Part shown: positions 1 through 8,562 of the stretch, piece after piece
How positions within the stretch are numbered: position 1 is the stretch's first letter
Layout: every line of letters starts with the position of its first letter
NCBI GenBank assembly: GCA_946405515.1
Contig: CAMJHM010000004.1
Coordinates: 1-64,000 of the forward strand
Direction: 5' to 3'
DNA length: 64,000 nt
Source of the DNA: an uncultured Fibrobacter sp.
GTDB taxonomy: Bacteria > Fibrobacterota > Fibrobacteria > Fibrobacterales > Fibrobacteraceae
Notes under the pieces: generated by a model
The model's database searches: none
The model's input: the letters and a program-made list of their open reading frames with translations, nothing else
Told to the model about the DNA's origin: nothing
Program-made: the position numbers and the translations under genes

Positions 1-28
1 AAGCAAGACCGACAAAGAAACGACTCAT
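1..28 (-). CDS. 5' end of a minus-strand gene running off the window (MSRFFVGLA...)
   Basis: ATG on minus strand at 28, preceded by a G-rich stretch (GGGGGTATC); truncated by the window edge. Confidence 0.35.
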
Positions 29-151
29 GATACCCCCTTGGCGACATTCATTCGGAAAATATACACTTTTTCAAAGCATAGTCAACCTGAATAGATTGCT
101 TCGGGACTGTTCGTCTCTCGCAATAACAAGGAGCGGCCTTTTTAAAAAAAA

Positions 152-179
152 TCGGCATAGGCGTTGCCGCCTATGCCGA
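152..179 (-). terminator. Rho-independent terminator downstream of small ORF 209..313
   Basis: Perfect 12-bp stem TCGGCATAGGCG/CGCCTATGCCGA with TTGC loop, followed on minus strand by an 8-9 nt T-run. Confidence 0.8.
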
Positions 180-208
180 ACCTCCCCATAAAGAAAGCCT
201 TGGCTTCT

Positions 209-313
209 TTAGGAAATCGTGGTCAAGAGGAACAAAGTAACCCCGGAACAGACAACGATGAACTTCGCCAAGAAGTAATCCGACACATACACCATTTCTT
301 CGTGAAGTTTCAT
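209..313 (-). CDS. Small membrane-type protein, 34 aa: MKLHEEMVYVSDYFLAKFIVVCSGVTLFLLTTIS
   Basis: ATG..TAA on minus strand; GGAGG 9 nt upstream of ATG; TATAAT box at 351..356 and TTGCCC at 375..380 with 18-nt spacing; terminator 152..179; hydrophobic C-terminal half. Below the ORF-track size cutoff. Confidence 0.6.
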   Translation of the reverse strand: MKLHEEMVYVSDYFLAKFIVVCSGVTLFLLTTIS

Positions 314-350
314 AGTTGTATTCCTCCGACCTTTACGATACCTAAGATAG

Positions 351-380
351 ATTATAGCGAACAACATTGCCAGTGGGCAA
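351..380 (-). promoter_or_regulatory. Sigma70-like promoter for the 34-aa ORF
   Basis: TTGCCC - 18 nt - TATAAT on minus strand, about 30-40 nt upstream of the ATG. Confidence 0.5.
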
Positions 381-415
381 AATCACACTGCGATTCAGGT
401 CACACGCGGGCAATG

Positions 416-439
416 AAAAAGGAGACGCAAAGCGCCTCC
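416..439 (-). terminator. Terminator after the SulP gene
   Basis: Minus strand GGAGGCGC-TTT-GCGTCTCC followed by TTTTT. Confidence 0.7.
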
Positions 440-482
440 CACTTGAGATTCATCACATTCGCTCACGCGAGAACGTGACAAA

Positions 483-2390
483 TCACTTCTTCTCTTCTTC
501 TATTTTTCTTACAGGCTCGTCGGCCATGCGTTCAGCGATGACTTCAGGCGTTTCTTCGGCAATCGCGGCGTTCGATTCTTCGGGCATCCACGGCTTGTCA
601 AGGCTCTTTTCCCAAGAGACTGTAGGCGCTTGCTGCACTTCGTGCGAAGTATCAACAATGGGGAGTCCAAGGAGTTCACGTGCGCGGTTCAGTGCGGCAT
701 CGATGTTACCGAGAGCATTCTCTTCGCCGAGCTGTTTCAAAACACCAGCGCGAGTCAGCGCCACCACGGGCTGGGCATGCACGCCGGAAAGCAGCAGCTG
801 CGTGCCTTCGCGGTTGCAGCGGTTGAGCAAGTCTTCAATCATCTGGATACCGGCGGCATCGATACTCGAGACGCTGCGCATGCGCAAGATGAGAATCTTC
901 GGCTTGTCGGAGATGCGCGCCATCGTATCCTTGAACTTGTCGACCGCACCGAAGAACAGCGAACCAGCAAGTTCGTAAACCACCACGCCCTTCGGCACCT
1001 GGCGACTGAGCTCATTGTGGGCCGCTTCTTCGTCGTCTTCCTTGAGGGCCGATGTCACCGTTTCCATTTCGGACACGTCGCTCATACGCTTGATGAACAG
1101 CACGGCGGCCAGCAGCACGCCGACTTCGATAGCGACCGTGAGGTCGATAATCACGGTGAGGAGGAACGCCACCAACATCACAATGACGTCACTCTTGGGT
1201 GCCTTGAACATCTTGATGAAACTGCGGTAGCCACACATATTGAAGGCCACTTGGAACAGCACGGCGGCAAGGGCTGCCATCGGAATCATTTCAGCATACT
1301 TACCGAGCACAAGCATAATGAGCAAGAGCACAATCGCATGAACAAGGCCCGAAATCGGGCTCACGGCACCGTTACGGATATTGGTCGCGGTACGGGCAAT
1401 GGCGCCCGTAGCAGGAATGCCACCGAACATGGGCGAAAGCACGTTTGCCACACCCTGGCCAAAGAGTTCGGTATTGGAGCGGTGCTTGGTAGAGGTCATA
1501 CCGTCGGCCACCACAGCCGAAAGCAACGATTCAATCGCACCGAGAATCGCAATCGTCAAAGCGGGCTGGAAAACCTTCTGCATCATTTCGAGGCTGATGT
1601 TCGGCAGGTGCGGCACCGGAAAACCGCTCGGGATGTGGTTTTTCATGCCAATCGTCACCACGCCATGACCCGTCACCGGATCGTCCCAGCCGAGCACCTT
1701 CACGAGCACGGTCGCAACGACAATCGCAATCAGCGAGCCGGGCACCTTCGTGGTGACTTTCGGCCACAGGATGCAAACGGCAAGCGCCACGAGGCCGACA
1801 ATGACAGCATATATATTAATGGTATCAAAGGAGGTCACATAAAGCTTGATTTTACCGACCGCATCGGCAGGGTCCTTTGCCAAGAAACGGAGACCGAAGA
1901 AATTCGGGACCTGGCCAAGCGCAATGATGATGGCGATACCGGCGGTAAAGCCGACGGTCACCGGATACGGGATGAACTTGATGATAGCACCGAACTTCGC
2001 GATGCCGAAGATAATGAGCAAGATGCCCGCCAAGAGGGTCGCCGAGGCAAGGCCGTCGTAACCGTACTGGCTCACGATGCCGTAAACAATCACGATGAAG
2101 GCGCCCGTGGGGCCACCAATCTGGAAGCGGCTACCGCCCAAAAGGGAAATTGTGAAGCCCGCGATAATCGCGGTGTAAAGGCCCTGTTCCGGACCCACGC
2201 CCGAAGCGATGGCGAAAGCGATGGCGAGCGGGAGCGCGAGGATACCCACGATAAGGCCCGACATGAGGTCGCTCACGAGATTTTTCTTGGTGTAACCCTT
2301 GCGGACTGTGCGGAACAGTTCCGGGGTAACAGTCGCTTTTACGCCAGCGAGGAAACTCTTGAACGATTCCTTGGCATGGATATTCTGCAT
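483..2390 (-). CDS. SulP family inorganic anion transporter with C-terminal STAS domain
   Basis: Multi-TM protein with SulP-type motifs (GLIVGILALPLAIAFAIASGVGPEQGLYTAI..GGSRFQIGGPTGAF) and STAS-like C-terminus (ILRMRSVSSIDAAGIQMIEDL). Confidence 0.93.
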   Translation of the reverse strand: MQNIHAKESFKSFLAGVKATVTPELFRTVRKGYTKKNLVSDLMSGLIVGILALPLAIAFAIASGVGPEQGLYTAIIAGFTISLLGGSRFQIGGPTGAFIVIVYGIVSQYGYDGLASATLLAGILLIIFGIAKFGAIIKFIPYPVTVGFTAGIAIIIALGQVPNFFGLRFLAKDPADAVGKIKLYVTSFDTINIYAVIVGLVALAVCILWPKVTTKVPGSLIAIVVATVLVKVLGWDDPVTGHGVVTIGMKNHIPSGFPVPHLPNISLEMMQKVFQPALTIAILGAIESLLSAVVADGMTSTKHRSNTELFGQGVANVLSPMFGGIPATGAIARTATNIRNGAVSPISGLVHAIVLLLIMLVLGKYAEMIPMAALAAVLFQVAFNMCGYRSFIKMFKAPKSDVIVMLVAFLLTVIIDLTVAIEVGVLLAAVLFIKRMSDVSEMETVTSALKEDDEEAAHNELSRQVPKGVVVYELAGSLFFGAVDKFKDTMARISDKPKILILRMRSVSSIDAAGIQMIEDLLNRCNREGTQLLLSGVHAQPVVALTRAGVLKQLGEENALGNIDAALNRARELLGLPIVDTSHEVQQAPTVSWEKSLDKPWMPEESNAAIAEETPEVIAERMADEPVRKIEEEKK

Positions 2391-2477
2391 TTAGACACTC
2401 CTTCAATCAAGCGCGCCCAAATTTAGAAAACTTTACAAACCCCGTTAAGGGGGAGGAAGAAAAAAGTAATGTGGAAT

Positions 2478-2717
2478 GAGTTATGAGTTATGAGTTTTGA
2501 GTTATGAGTTTTGAGTTATGAGTTTTGAGTTTTGAGTTATGAGTTATGTGTTATGAGTTATGAGTTATGAGTAACGAGTCGGTGCTACACACCTTTGAGT
2601 TTCAATAATCTCGCCCTCAGCACCAAATTATATACTCACAACTGGCAACTTACAACTCACAACTGGCAACTGACAACTGACAACTCACAACTCACAACTG
2701 ACAACTGACAACTGATG
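2478..2717. repeat. Inverted heptamer-array element A: 14x GAGTTAT-type units (2478..2575), core, 12x ACTSACA-type units (2634..2717)
   Basis: Exact 7-nt phasing read directly; the right-arm unit is the reverse complement family (GAGTTRT); GNA mini-hairpin CGGC-GAA-GCCG follows at 2740..2750. Confidence 0.9.
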
Positions 2718-2750
2718 ACTTTCCACACATTGCACATCACGGCGAAGCCG

Positions 2751-3101
2751 CTACAGCAGTCCCTTCTTGGCGGAGCGCATGAGGTTCTTCACCTGCTTGT
2801 TGCTAAGCTGCGGTACATCGGCATCGCGTTCACGGCGGGACTTGGGGGCGCAATCTTCGCAAAGGTGTTTGATAACCACGCCAAAGCTCGCAGCACCATC
2901 GACGACATCGGTCTGGCGGGAACGATACGACCTGAGCAGCGCCTCCTTATGGCACTTGTCACAAATTCCCATCTTCGGGGCCGCCGGTTCGTGGCGACGC
3001 TGGGATGAAGAATTGTCGCGGGCGCGTTCTTCCGAATTCATGGCCCAAGCCCTAGCCTGGGCAGCGTTCTTGGATGCAAAACGATCGTCAAATAAGCTCA
3101 T
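2751..3101 (-). CDS. Hypothetical protein with a CxxC...CxxC zinc-ribbon-like core
   Basis: 116-aa ORF; GICDKCHKEALLRSY...HLCEDCAPK. Confidence 0.6.
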   Translation of the reverse strand: MSLFDDRFASKNAAQARAWAMNSEERARDNSSSQRRHEPAAPKMGICDKCHKEALLRSYRSRQTDVVDGAASFGVVIKHLCEDCAPKSRRERDADVPQLSNKQVKNLMRSAKKGLL

Positions 3102-3105
3102 GGGG

Positions 3106-3696
3106 TTATCCTCTTTTTACTTCCTTTAATATACATTCTTGCAGGAACAATGCCATCAGCATATTGCCCAAAGAGGTCGAAGAACCGTCCTCATTGTAAA
3201 GGGAACGGGCAAATTTGCCTCTTTCGGCCTGTTTTTCCCTAAATTCGGCGGCATGCCGAGCAAAATCCCATACCGAGACGCGCTGCGGAGAAAGCGAAGC
3301 AAAGCCCCGCACGACATCGTTCAAGTAAGCGACCTCGAAACGGGCCTCCGGGAACATGTCTTCCGGGATAGTCAAAAAATGGAGACTCCCCTGCGTCTTG
3401 TTCACGAGCCGCTCCACGAGCGCCCCATAAGTCTTGGCCACAGCCTCCCCATTACCACCGGCACGGCGGAGTTCACGGAGCCCGAGCCCCATGACAAGGC
3501 GGCCAGCCTTCTTGCCGATGATATCAGAGGCAAGCCGCGCCAGGAACAGCGGAATCGACTGCGGGGCCGGAGCATTGATATAGAACTGGATCGGGAGATT
3601 CGCCTCGCGGCACAGGATTATCTCGGCAGCATGGTTCGCCGCCTCGCCCTGTTCGCCCATCAATTCGTCACCTATAATTAAAATCCTGTTTTCCAC
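3106..3696 (-). CDS. Hypothetical protein, possibly SGNH-hydrolase-like
   Basis: 196-aa ORF; ILIIGDELMGEQG near the N-terminus and a VMGLGLREL segment; weak similarity by eye. Confidence 0.5.
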   Translation of the reverse strand: MENRILIIGDELMGEQGEAANHAAEIILCREANLPIQFYINAPAPQSIPLFLARLASDIIGKKAGRLVMGLGLRELRRAGGNGEAVAKTYGALVERLVNKTQGSLHFLTIPEDMFPEARFEVAYLNDVVRGFASLSPQRVSVWDFARHAAEFREKQAERGKFARSLYNEDGSSTSLGNMLMALFLQECILKEVKRG

Positions 3697-3708
3697 ACTG
3701 AAAATCTA

Positions 3709-4224
3709 CTACATGGAACCGCGTTTGACCACCGTAATTTCCCAAAAATTTGCTTTTTTTTCTCGAAAAACGACATTGTGCCCATCCGCGACCAGTGCCT
3801 GCGGCACATTCTCGATGGGGGAACCTTCGTCGAGCGCAATCTTGATGCGGAACCCCTCCGGCAACCCCGCGAGAGCAAGACGCGCCCTCACTGCATTGCC
3901 CGGGCAAACCACGCCCCTCAGGTCCAAGTACTCCGGAAAATCCACCGAAATAGCCTCGGGCAGGGGTAATTCTTTTGATTTTTCACAAAAATCGGCAATT
4001 TCTTCGGCATAATCCTCGGGATGGGTCGCCCACTCCCCCACGTCGTAACCGCAATGCGATGACAAGAAAATGTAAAACGCAGCCTCCTTCGAGAGCACAC
4101 GCCCCCGGCACCGGCGCAACCATTCGGCACAGGCAAAGCCTAAAAGGTCGACCAAGGACTCACCAAAACCATTTTTTCCTCTATTCGATTCAATCCAGTT
4201 GAGCAAAGGCGTTTTCGACATCAT
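3709..4224 (-). CDS. Protein with C-terminal TusA/sirA-like domain
   Basis: C-terminal LDLRGVVCPGNAVRARLALAGLPEGFRIKIALDEGSPIENVPQAL matches the TusA pattern (LDxxGxxCPxP...); about 95-aa N-terminal extension. Confidence 0.7.
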   Translation of the reverse strand: MMSKTPLLNWIESNRGKNGFGESLVDLLGFACAEWLRRCRGRVLSKEAAFYIFLSSHCGYDVGEWATHPEDYAEEIADFCEKSKELPLPEAISVDFPEYLDLRGVVCPGNAVRARLALAGLPEGFRIKIALDEGSPIENVPQALVADGHNVVFREKKANFWEITVVKRGSM

Positions 4225-4346
4225 TTTCTCGATTTGTCAAGGGTTTAATTTGTAAAAAAATAAAGGCACTTTAAGCATTTTTATTGCATCATTATTATTT
4301 GTACAAAAATTACATCCCGAATGTAGCAAAGTTTGACAATGGTTTC

Positions 4347-4354
4347 TATATTTG
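4347..4354 (+). promoter_or_regulatory. TATATTTG box (Bacteroidetes -7-like)
   Basis: TAnnTTTG match 38 nt upstream of the likely ATG at 4392. Confidence 0.4.
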
Positions 4355-4391
4355 GCCCCAAGCATACAAATGTGCAAAGGTTTTTTATAGA

Positions 4392-5963
4392 ATGAGTACT
4401 GTTCTTCTATACGCAATGTTTGTCGTCTACGTTATCGCGGGCGTAGGCTTGGTCATATACGGGTTCAGCTGTTACTACAGCATTTATCTCTTCCTGAAGA
4501 ATAGCCGTCATACACGACTCAGCGACAAGAAGGCCATTCTCAAGTTCTACCGCGAACACTCCATCAACGAACTTCCGCAAGTCACTACCCAGCTCCCGGT
4601 ATTCAACGAAGCCAACTGCGTCGAACGCCTTTTGGATGCCGTGTGCGCCATCGACTACCCCAAAGACAAGCACGAAATTCAGGTGCTGGATGACTCTACC
4701 GACGAATGTTACGAAGTCGCCAAGAAGAAGGTCGCCGAACTGGCAGCCAAGGGCTACGACATCAAGCTCATTCACCGCACGAACCGCGCCGAATTCAAGG
4801 CCGGCGCCCTCAAAGAAGCCATGGCTATCGCAAAGGGCGAATTCCTCGCTATTTTCGATGCGGACTTCGTCCCCGAGAAGGACTTCCTCCTCAAGACCAT
4901 CCCCTACCTGGTGATGGACGAAAAGATTGGTTTGGTCCAGGGCCGCTGGGGCCACTTGAACCGCACTGAATCCGGTTTGACGCTCGCCCAGTCCATCGGT
5001 ATCGACGGACACTTCGTGGTGGAACAGTCCGCCCGTAGCTGGGGCAAGCTCTTCATGAACTTCAACGGTACCGCAGGCGTATGGCGCAAGCAGGCCATCT
5101 ATGATGGCGGTGGTTGGGAAGGCGACACGCTCACCGAAGACATGGACCTTTCTTACCGTTCCCAGCTTGCTGGTTGGCGCATGAAGTTCGTCTTCGACGT
5201 GATTGTCCCGGCCGAACTCCCCAACGACATCAACGCGTTCAAGGCTCAGCAGTTCCGCTGGGCAAAAGGCTCCATTCAGACAGCCATCAAGATTTTGCCG
5301 CGCGTGCTCAAGGCCAAGGTTCCTCTCCGTGTCAAGATTGGCGCCATCCTCCACACGACGCACTATTCGATTCACCCCTGCATGTTGTTTACCGCCCTTT
5401 GCGCATGGCCGTTGCTTGCCTTCTTTGAACCGGTCGCACACATCCCGGGCTGGGGCTACACCATCGGGTTCAGCTTCATTTTCCTCGCCGCTATCGCTCC
5501 TTCCGTTCTTTACTTCGTGGCCCAGCGCTGCTCCGGTTACACTGGCTGGAAGATTCGCCTTTTGAGCCTCCCCATCCTCATGGCTCTGGGTGTTGGCATT
5601 GCAGTGAGCAACTCCCGCGCCGTGTTCTCGGCAGTTATCGGTACCAAGGGTAGTTTCGTCCGCACCCCGAAGAGCGGCGGTTCCAAGAAGAAGGCCAAGA
5701 GCCACTATGCCCAGAAGTTCCCGTGGCAAGCGATTGTCGAATTGGGCGTGGGCGTGTACTGCATCTTCGGTCTTCTCGAATACATCGGCGCCCAGAAGTT
5801 CATCATCGGCCCGTTCCTCGCCCTGTATTCTGTCGGCTTCCTTTCTGTGGGCGTGCTGAGTTTCATGCACTTCGTGAGCAACTTGGTCGAGATGCACAAG
5901 GCCCGTATCGAGGCCAAGAAAAAGTCCGCCAAGATTTCGACCGAAGAGGTAACCGTCCTCTAA
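4392..5963 (+). CDS. Family 2 glycosyltransferase, cellulose synthase/mannan synthase-like
   Basis: ORF 4284..5963, internal ATG (MSTVLLYAMF) preferred; DDST, DADF, TEDMDLSYR and QQFRWAKGS motifs, multiple TM segments. Confidence 0.88.
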   Translation: MSTVLLYAMFVVYVIAGVGLVIYGFSCYYSIYLFLKNSRHTRLSDKKAILKFYREHSINELPQVTTQLPVFNEANCVERLLDAVCAIDYPKDKHEIQVLDDSTDECYEVAKKKVAELAAKGYDIKLIHRTNRAEFKAGALKEAMAIAKGEFLAIFDADFVPEKDFLLKTIPYLVMDEKIGLVQGRWGHLNRTESGLTLAQSIGIDGHFVVEQSARSWGKLFMNFNGTAGVWRKQAIYDGGGWEGDTLTEDMDLSYRSQLAGWRMKFVFDVIVPAELPNDINAFKAQQFRWAKGSIQTAIKILPRVLKAKVPLRVKIGAILHTTHYSIHPCMLFTALCAWPLLAFFEPVAHIPGWGYTIGFSFIFLAAIAPSVLYFVAQRCSGYTGWKIRLLSLPILMALGVGIAVSNSRAVFSAVIGTKGSFVRTPKSGGSKKKAKSHYAQKFPWQAIVELGVGVYCIFGLLEYIGAQKFIIGPFLALYSVGFLSVGVLSFMHFVSNLVEMHKARIEAKKKSAKISTEEVTVL

Positions 5964-5981
5964 TAGGTCGGACCAAGAGGG

Positions 5982-6224
5982 TCAGTTCGGGCGAGTCATC
6001 CGGCTCGCCCTTTTATTTTTCCCAGTTTTGATCAAGCGAATTCCCTGTTGAGACTGCTGTATGCTCCGGACAAGCGCAGCCGATTCTTCGCCGTAAGCCT
6101 TCACCGATAGATTGAACGTACGAGCGCTCGCCCCCAAAAACGCATAGGCGGACAAGACAACGATAGATGCCGCAGCCATGGCGACCATCATCTCAATTAA
6201 CGTAAAGCCCGACTTCAACGACAA
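5982..6224 (-). CDS. Prepilin-type N-terminal cleavage/methylation protein (short pseudopilin)
   Basis: KSGFTLIEMMVAMAAASIVVLSAYAFL is a type IV pilin-like N-terminus; probable TTG start within ORF 5982..6530. Confidence 0.65.
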   Translation of the reverse strand: MSLKSGFTLIEMMVAMAAASIVVLSAYAFLGASARTFNLSVKAYGEESAALVRSIQQSQQGIRLIKTGKNKRASRMTRPN

Positions 6225-6628
6225 TAGACAAGCCTCCTCAGCCGGACAGGGCCGGGCAACAGACTCACCGGAACCGAGGCGGCCTCCACAGACAGCCACA
6301 GCATCCCCACCCTTCCTGGCAGCACGGTCTGCCCCACAGATAAAATAACATTCTGTTCCTGGGCAACCACAAAGTTCGTATCTAGGCACCGAGGGGGCTT
6401 TGCAACAGCCATTTCTACGTAGCCCGTAGCGGCGACAAGCGCCATTGCCGCGACCCGTTCCCGAGCCCGCATCGCATGAAACGCACGGAAAAATTGCCCT
6501 GTAGAGGCAACGAAAAAAGAGAACACACACAGAGCAACCAGGACTTCGACCAACGTAAAGCCTCTATCTCGACATTTTCTGTTCAAACGCAACGGGAACC
6601 CCCTGTACGTAAATAGGGAAAAGGGCAC
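6215..6628 (-). CDS. Type II secretion/type IV pilin-like pseudopilin
   Basis: RDRGFTLVEVLVALCVFSFFVASTGQFFRAF N-methylation-type motif. Confidence 0.75.
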   Translation of the reverse strand: MPFSLFTYRGFPLRLNRKCRDRGFTLVEVLVALCVFSFFVASTGQFFRAFHAMRARERVAAMALVAATGYVEMAVAKPPRCLDTNFVVAQEQNVILSVGQTVLPGRVGMLWLSVEAASVPVSLLPGPVRLRRLVYCR

Positions 6629-7481
6629 CCGCAGAATCCCACCGCGCCGTAGATTCTACATCCATGTGCCCGTTGGGAGCGGCCAAGACGCCCTCGATTT
6701 TCGCATGGCCTTGTACCAACACATCTGAAATAGAAGAACCCATAGCAAGGATTACACTAGGGAACGATGCTGTCGCCTTCCCGGAAAATGTCACACCCAT
6801 GCGACCCCAGACATGCCCGTGCAACGTTGCAGAACCCTCCACCCGCACAATCTCCCCGCTGTAGATTTCGACCCAGTCGGAATTAAAGAGTCCACTCACG
6901 GTAACAGGCCCTTCCACATACACAAGCAGTGTATCCACGTGGAGTTTGCCCTTGAACAAGGCGGAACCCTCCACGTAAAATGCGGCCCGACCAACATGTC
7001 CATCCGCATCGAACGTAAGGTCCCCCGCCTCGATTCTGTATTCCATGTTCACTTCCGGCCTAAAAAAGCGACGGTTACCCGAGAGCCGCCGAGCATGTGA
7101 TTCAATGCGTTCACGCAACCCCTGCCGGTACAGCTCGGCACCGTCGGCCCATTCCGCATAGCGGGGCCACGGAGCCTTCGCACGCGACATCCCGACAAGG
7201 AGCGTCATGCGCCCATTCTCTACTGGAGTAGACCACATTCCCCACGGCCCCAGTTCCCCTTGCGACACGGGTGGCAGGCTATCGAAATACCCCGATGGGA
7301 ACCCTGCGAGGCTCGCCAGCAGGGCCGATTCCGCCCGGTAGACCTCGGCGACGCTTTCCGCCTTGCGGTGCGCATACCGCGAAACAGCAAACGGCATGCG
7401 CAAAAGCCCCGACAGCATCAGCGTAACCACCAGCGCGACACCGAGGACTACCGAAAGCACCATTCCCCGCTTACTCCTCAT
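6564..7481 (-). CDS. Hypothetical T2SS-associated exported protein
   Basis: Start MRSKRGMVLSVVLGVALVVTLML at 7481 inside ORF 6564..7853; sits between secretin-operon genes with short overlaps. Confidence 0.6.
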   Translation of the reverse strand: MRSKRGMVLSVVLGVALVVTLMLSGLLRMPFAVSRYAHRKAESVAEVYRAESALLASLAGFPSGYFDSLPPVSQGELGPWGMWSTPVENGRMTLLVGMSRAKAPWPRYAEWADGAELYRQGLRERIESHARRLSGNRRFFRPEVNMEYRIEAGDLTFDADGHVGRAAFYVEGSALFKGKLHVDTLLVYVEGPVTVSGLFNSDWVEIYSGEIVRVEGSATLHGHVWGRMGVTFSGKATASFPSVILAMGSSISDVLVQGHAKIEGVLAAPNGHMDVESTARWDSAGALFPIYVQGVPVAFEQKMSR

Positions 7482-8562
7482 GTGACACAACCACCCTTTT
7501 CCCGCCGCATTTGAGGAACACTCCATCGCGACCGATGGAATCCACGATGAACGCCCCGACAGAATCGCCGGGGCGGTACCAACCCAACGTTCCCCCGACA
7601 TCTCCCTGGAAAAGGACGCCCTGTACGACGCTGCGCAACTTGAGCGGCGGAGCGGCACACTTCGCTTTGAAATCAGATTTATAGTGCGGCCCACGATGAA
7701 AGCGGGATTTTTTTTGCCAGCGAGCCCGATACAATGTATCCCGGACTTCGTCTGTGGCGGGCACAAGCGCGGGCGGGTCTGCCAGCGCGATATCATAAGG
7801 CACATTCTGGCCATGGTCTTCTGCAAAAGGGCCATAGCGAAACAAGGCCGCAAAAGAGCCTAGCGCACAAGAAATCACCGTCACAATCAAAAATGCGAGT
7901 ACGGCCCGCCGAGCAAGCGGGCGCACCCTCGGGGCATTGTCCAAGTCCAGCCCCCGCCAGAACGGATCCCGCGCAGCCCTGCAGAACTCCCCCTGCATCG
8001 TTGCCGGGTCCACCCGCTCCCGGAATTCACTGTACGGGCAACCCCGGGCCAAATACTCGTCACGGGCGAGGAAGCGCCGGAACCGCTCCATCCGCTCGGC
8101 ATAGGCTCTACCGCCGAAGCCTTCTTCATAGCCTTCCTCTTCGGACCAATGGCAAAGCCTCCCCTCGCAAAACACGAGTAACACCAAGCGACTTCCACAC
8201 AAGAACGAAAATAGCGCATTCCCGTGCGTGGCATCGCTACTGCGGATAATGCGGTCGGCCATTCCGTACAGGGCGATTCCCTCAGGCAATACGCGGTCGA
8301 ACTTCCGACGCATTCCGTCGACAGGCGCAGCCGCCACCGCGACAAGGTAACGCACTTTCTTTCCCGAATCCCCGTTGAAGGCGACCATCTTCCAAAAGCA
8401 GGGGCGGCCGCGGCCAGACGACTCCGGAAATTCCCGCGCAAACTCTTCGCGGAGTCGGGCCTCCCCGGGTTCATCGTCGAACGGAACCGACACTTCCCAG
8501 GTAAACAAGGGAGCCCCGACACCGCCCACGCGCTCCAACGCGGCAACCAGCCTACGGAACAT
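7471..8562 (-). CDS. Putative fused inner-membrane platform protein (GspL/PilM-like position plus GspC/PilP-like C-terminus)
   Basis: Central TM RRAVLAFLIVTVISCALGSFAALF; C-terminal LRSVVQGVLFQGDVGGTLGWYRPGDSVGAFIVDSIGRDGVFLKCGGKRVVV resembles the PilP/GspC HR fold. Confidence 0.5.
   Translation of the reverse strand: MFRRLVAALERVGGVGAPLFTWEVSVPFDDEPGEARLREEFAREFPESSGRGRPCFWKMVAFNGDSGKKVRYLVAVAAAPVDGMRRKFDRVLPEGIALYGMADRIIRSSDATHGNALFSFLCGSRLVLLVFCEGRLCHWSEEEGYEEGFGGRAYAERMERFRRFLARDEYLARGCPYSEFRERVDPATMQGEFCRAARDPFWRGLDLDNAPRVRPLARRAVLAFLIVTVISCALGSFAALFRYGPFAEDHGQNVPYDIALADPPALVPATDEVRDTLYRARWQKKSRFHRGPHYKSDFKAKCAAPPLKLRSVVQGVLFQGDVGGTLGWYRPGDSVGAFIVDSIGRDGVFLKCGGKRVVVSHEE

Noticed and set aside
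100-121. ATTGC...GCAAT inverted motif (attgcttcgggactgttcgtctctcgcaat)
   Set aside because: Resembles a widespread short bacterial intergenic palindrome; only one degenerate copy here and weak pairing.
164-478. 104-aa plus-strand ORF
   Set aside because: Starts in the loop of the terminator hairpin and crosses the better-supported minus-strand small gene and its promoter.
630-2426. 598-aa plus-strand ORF
   Set aside because: Antisense shadow of the SulP gene, no recognisable domain, extreme His/Arg content.
2478-2717. CRISPR-like array
   Set aside because: Units are contiguous heptamers without spacers; no cas genes in the window.
4407-5897. 496-aa minus-strand ORF
   Set aside because: Antisense shadow of the glycosyltransferase with DDST/QQFRWAKG motifs.
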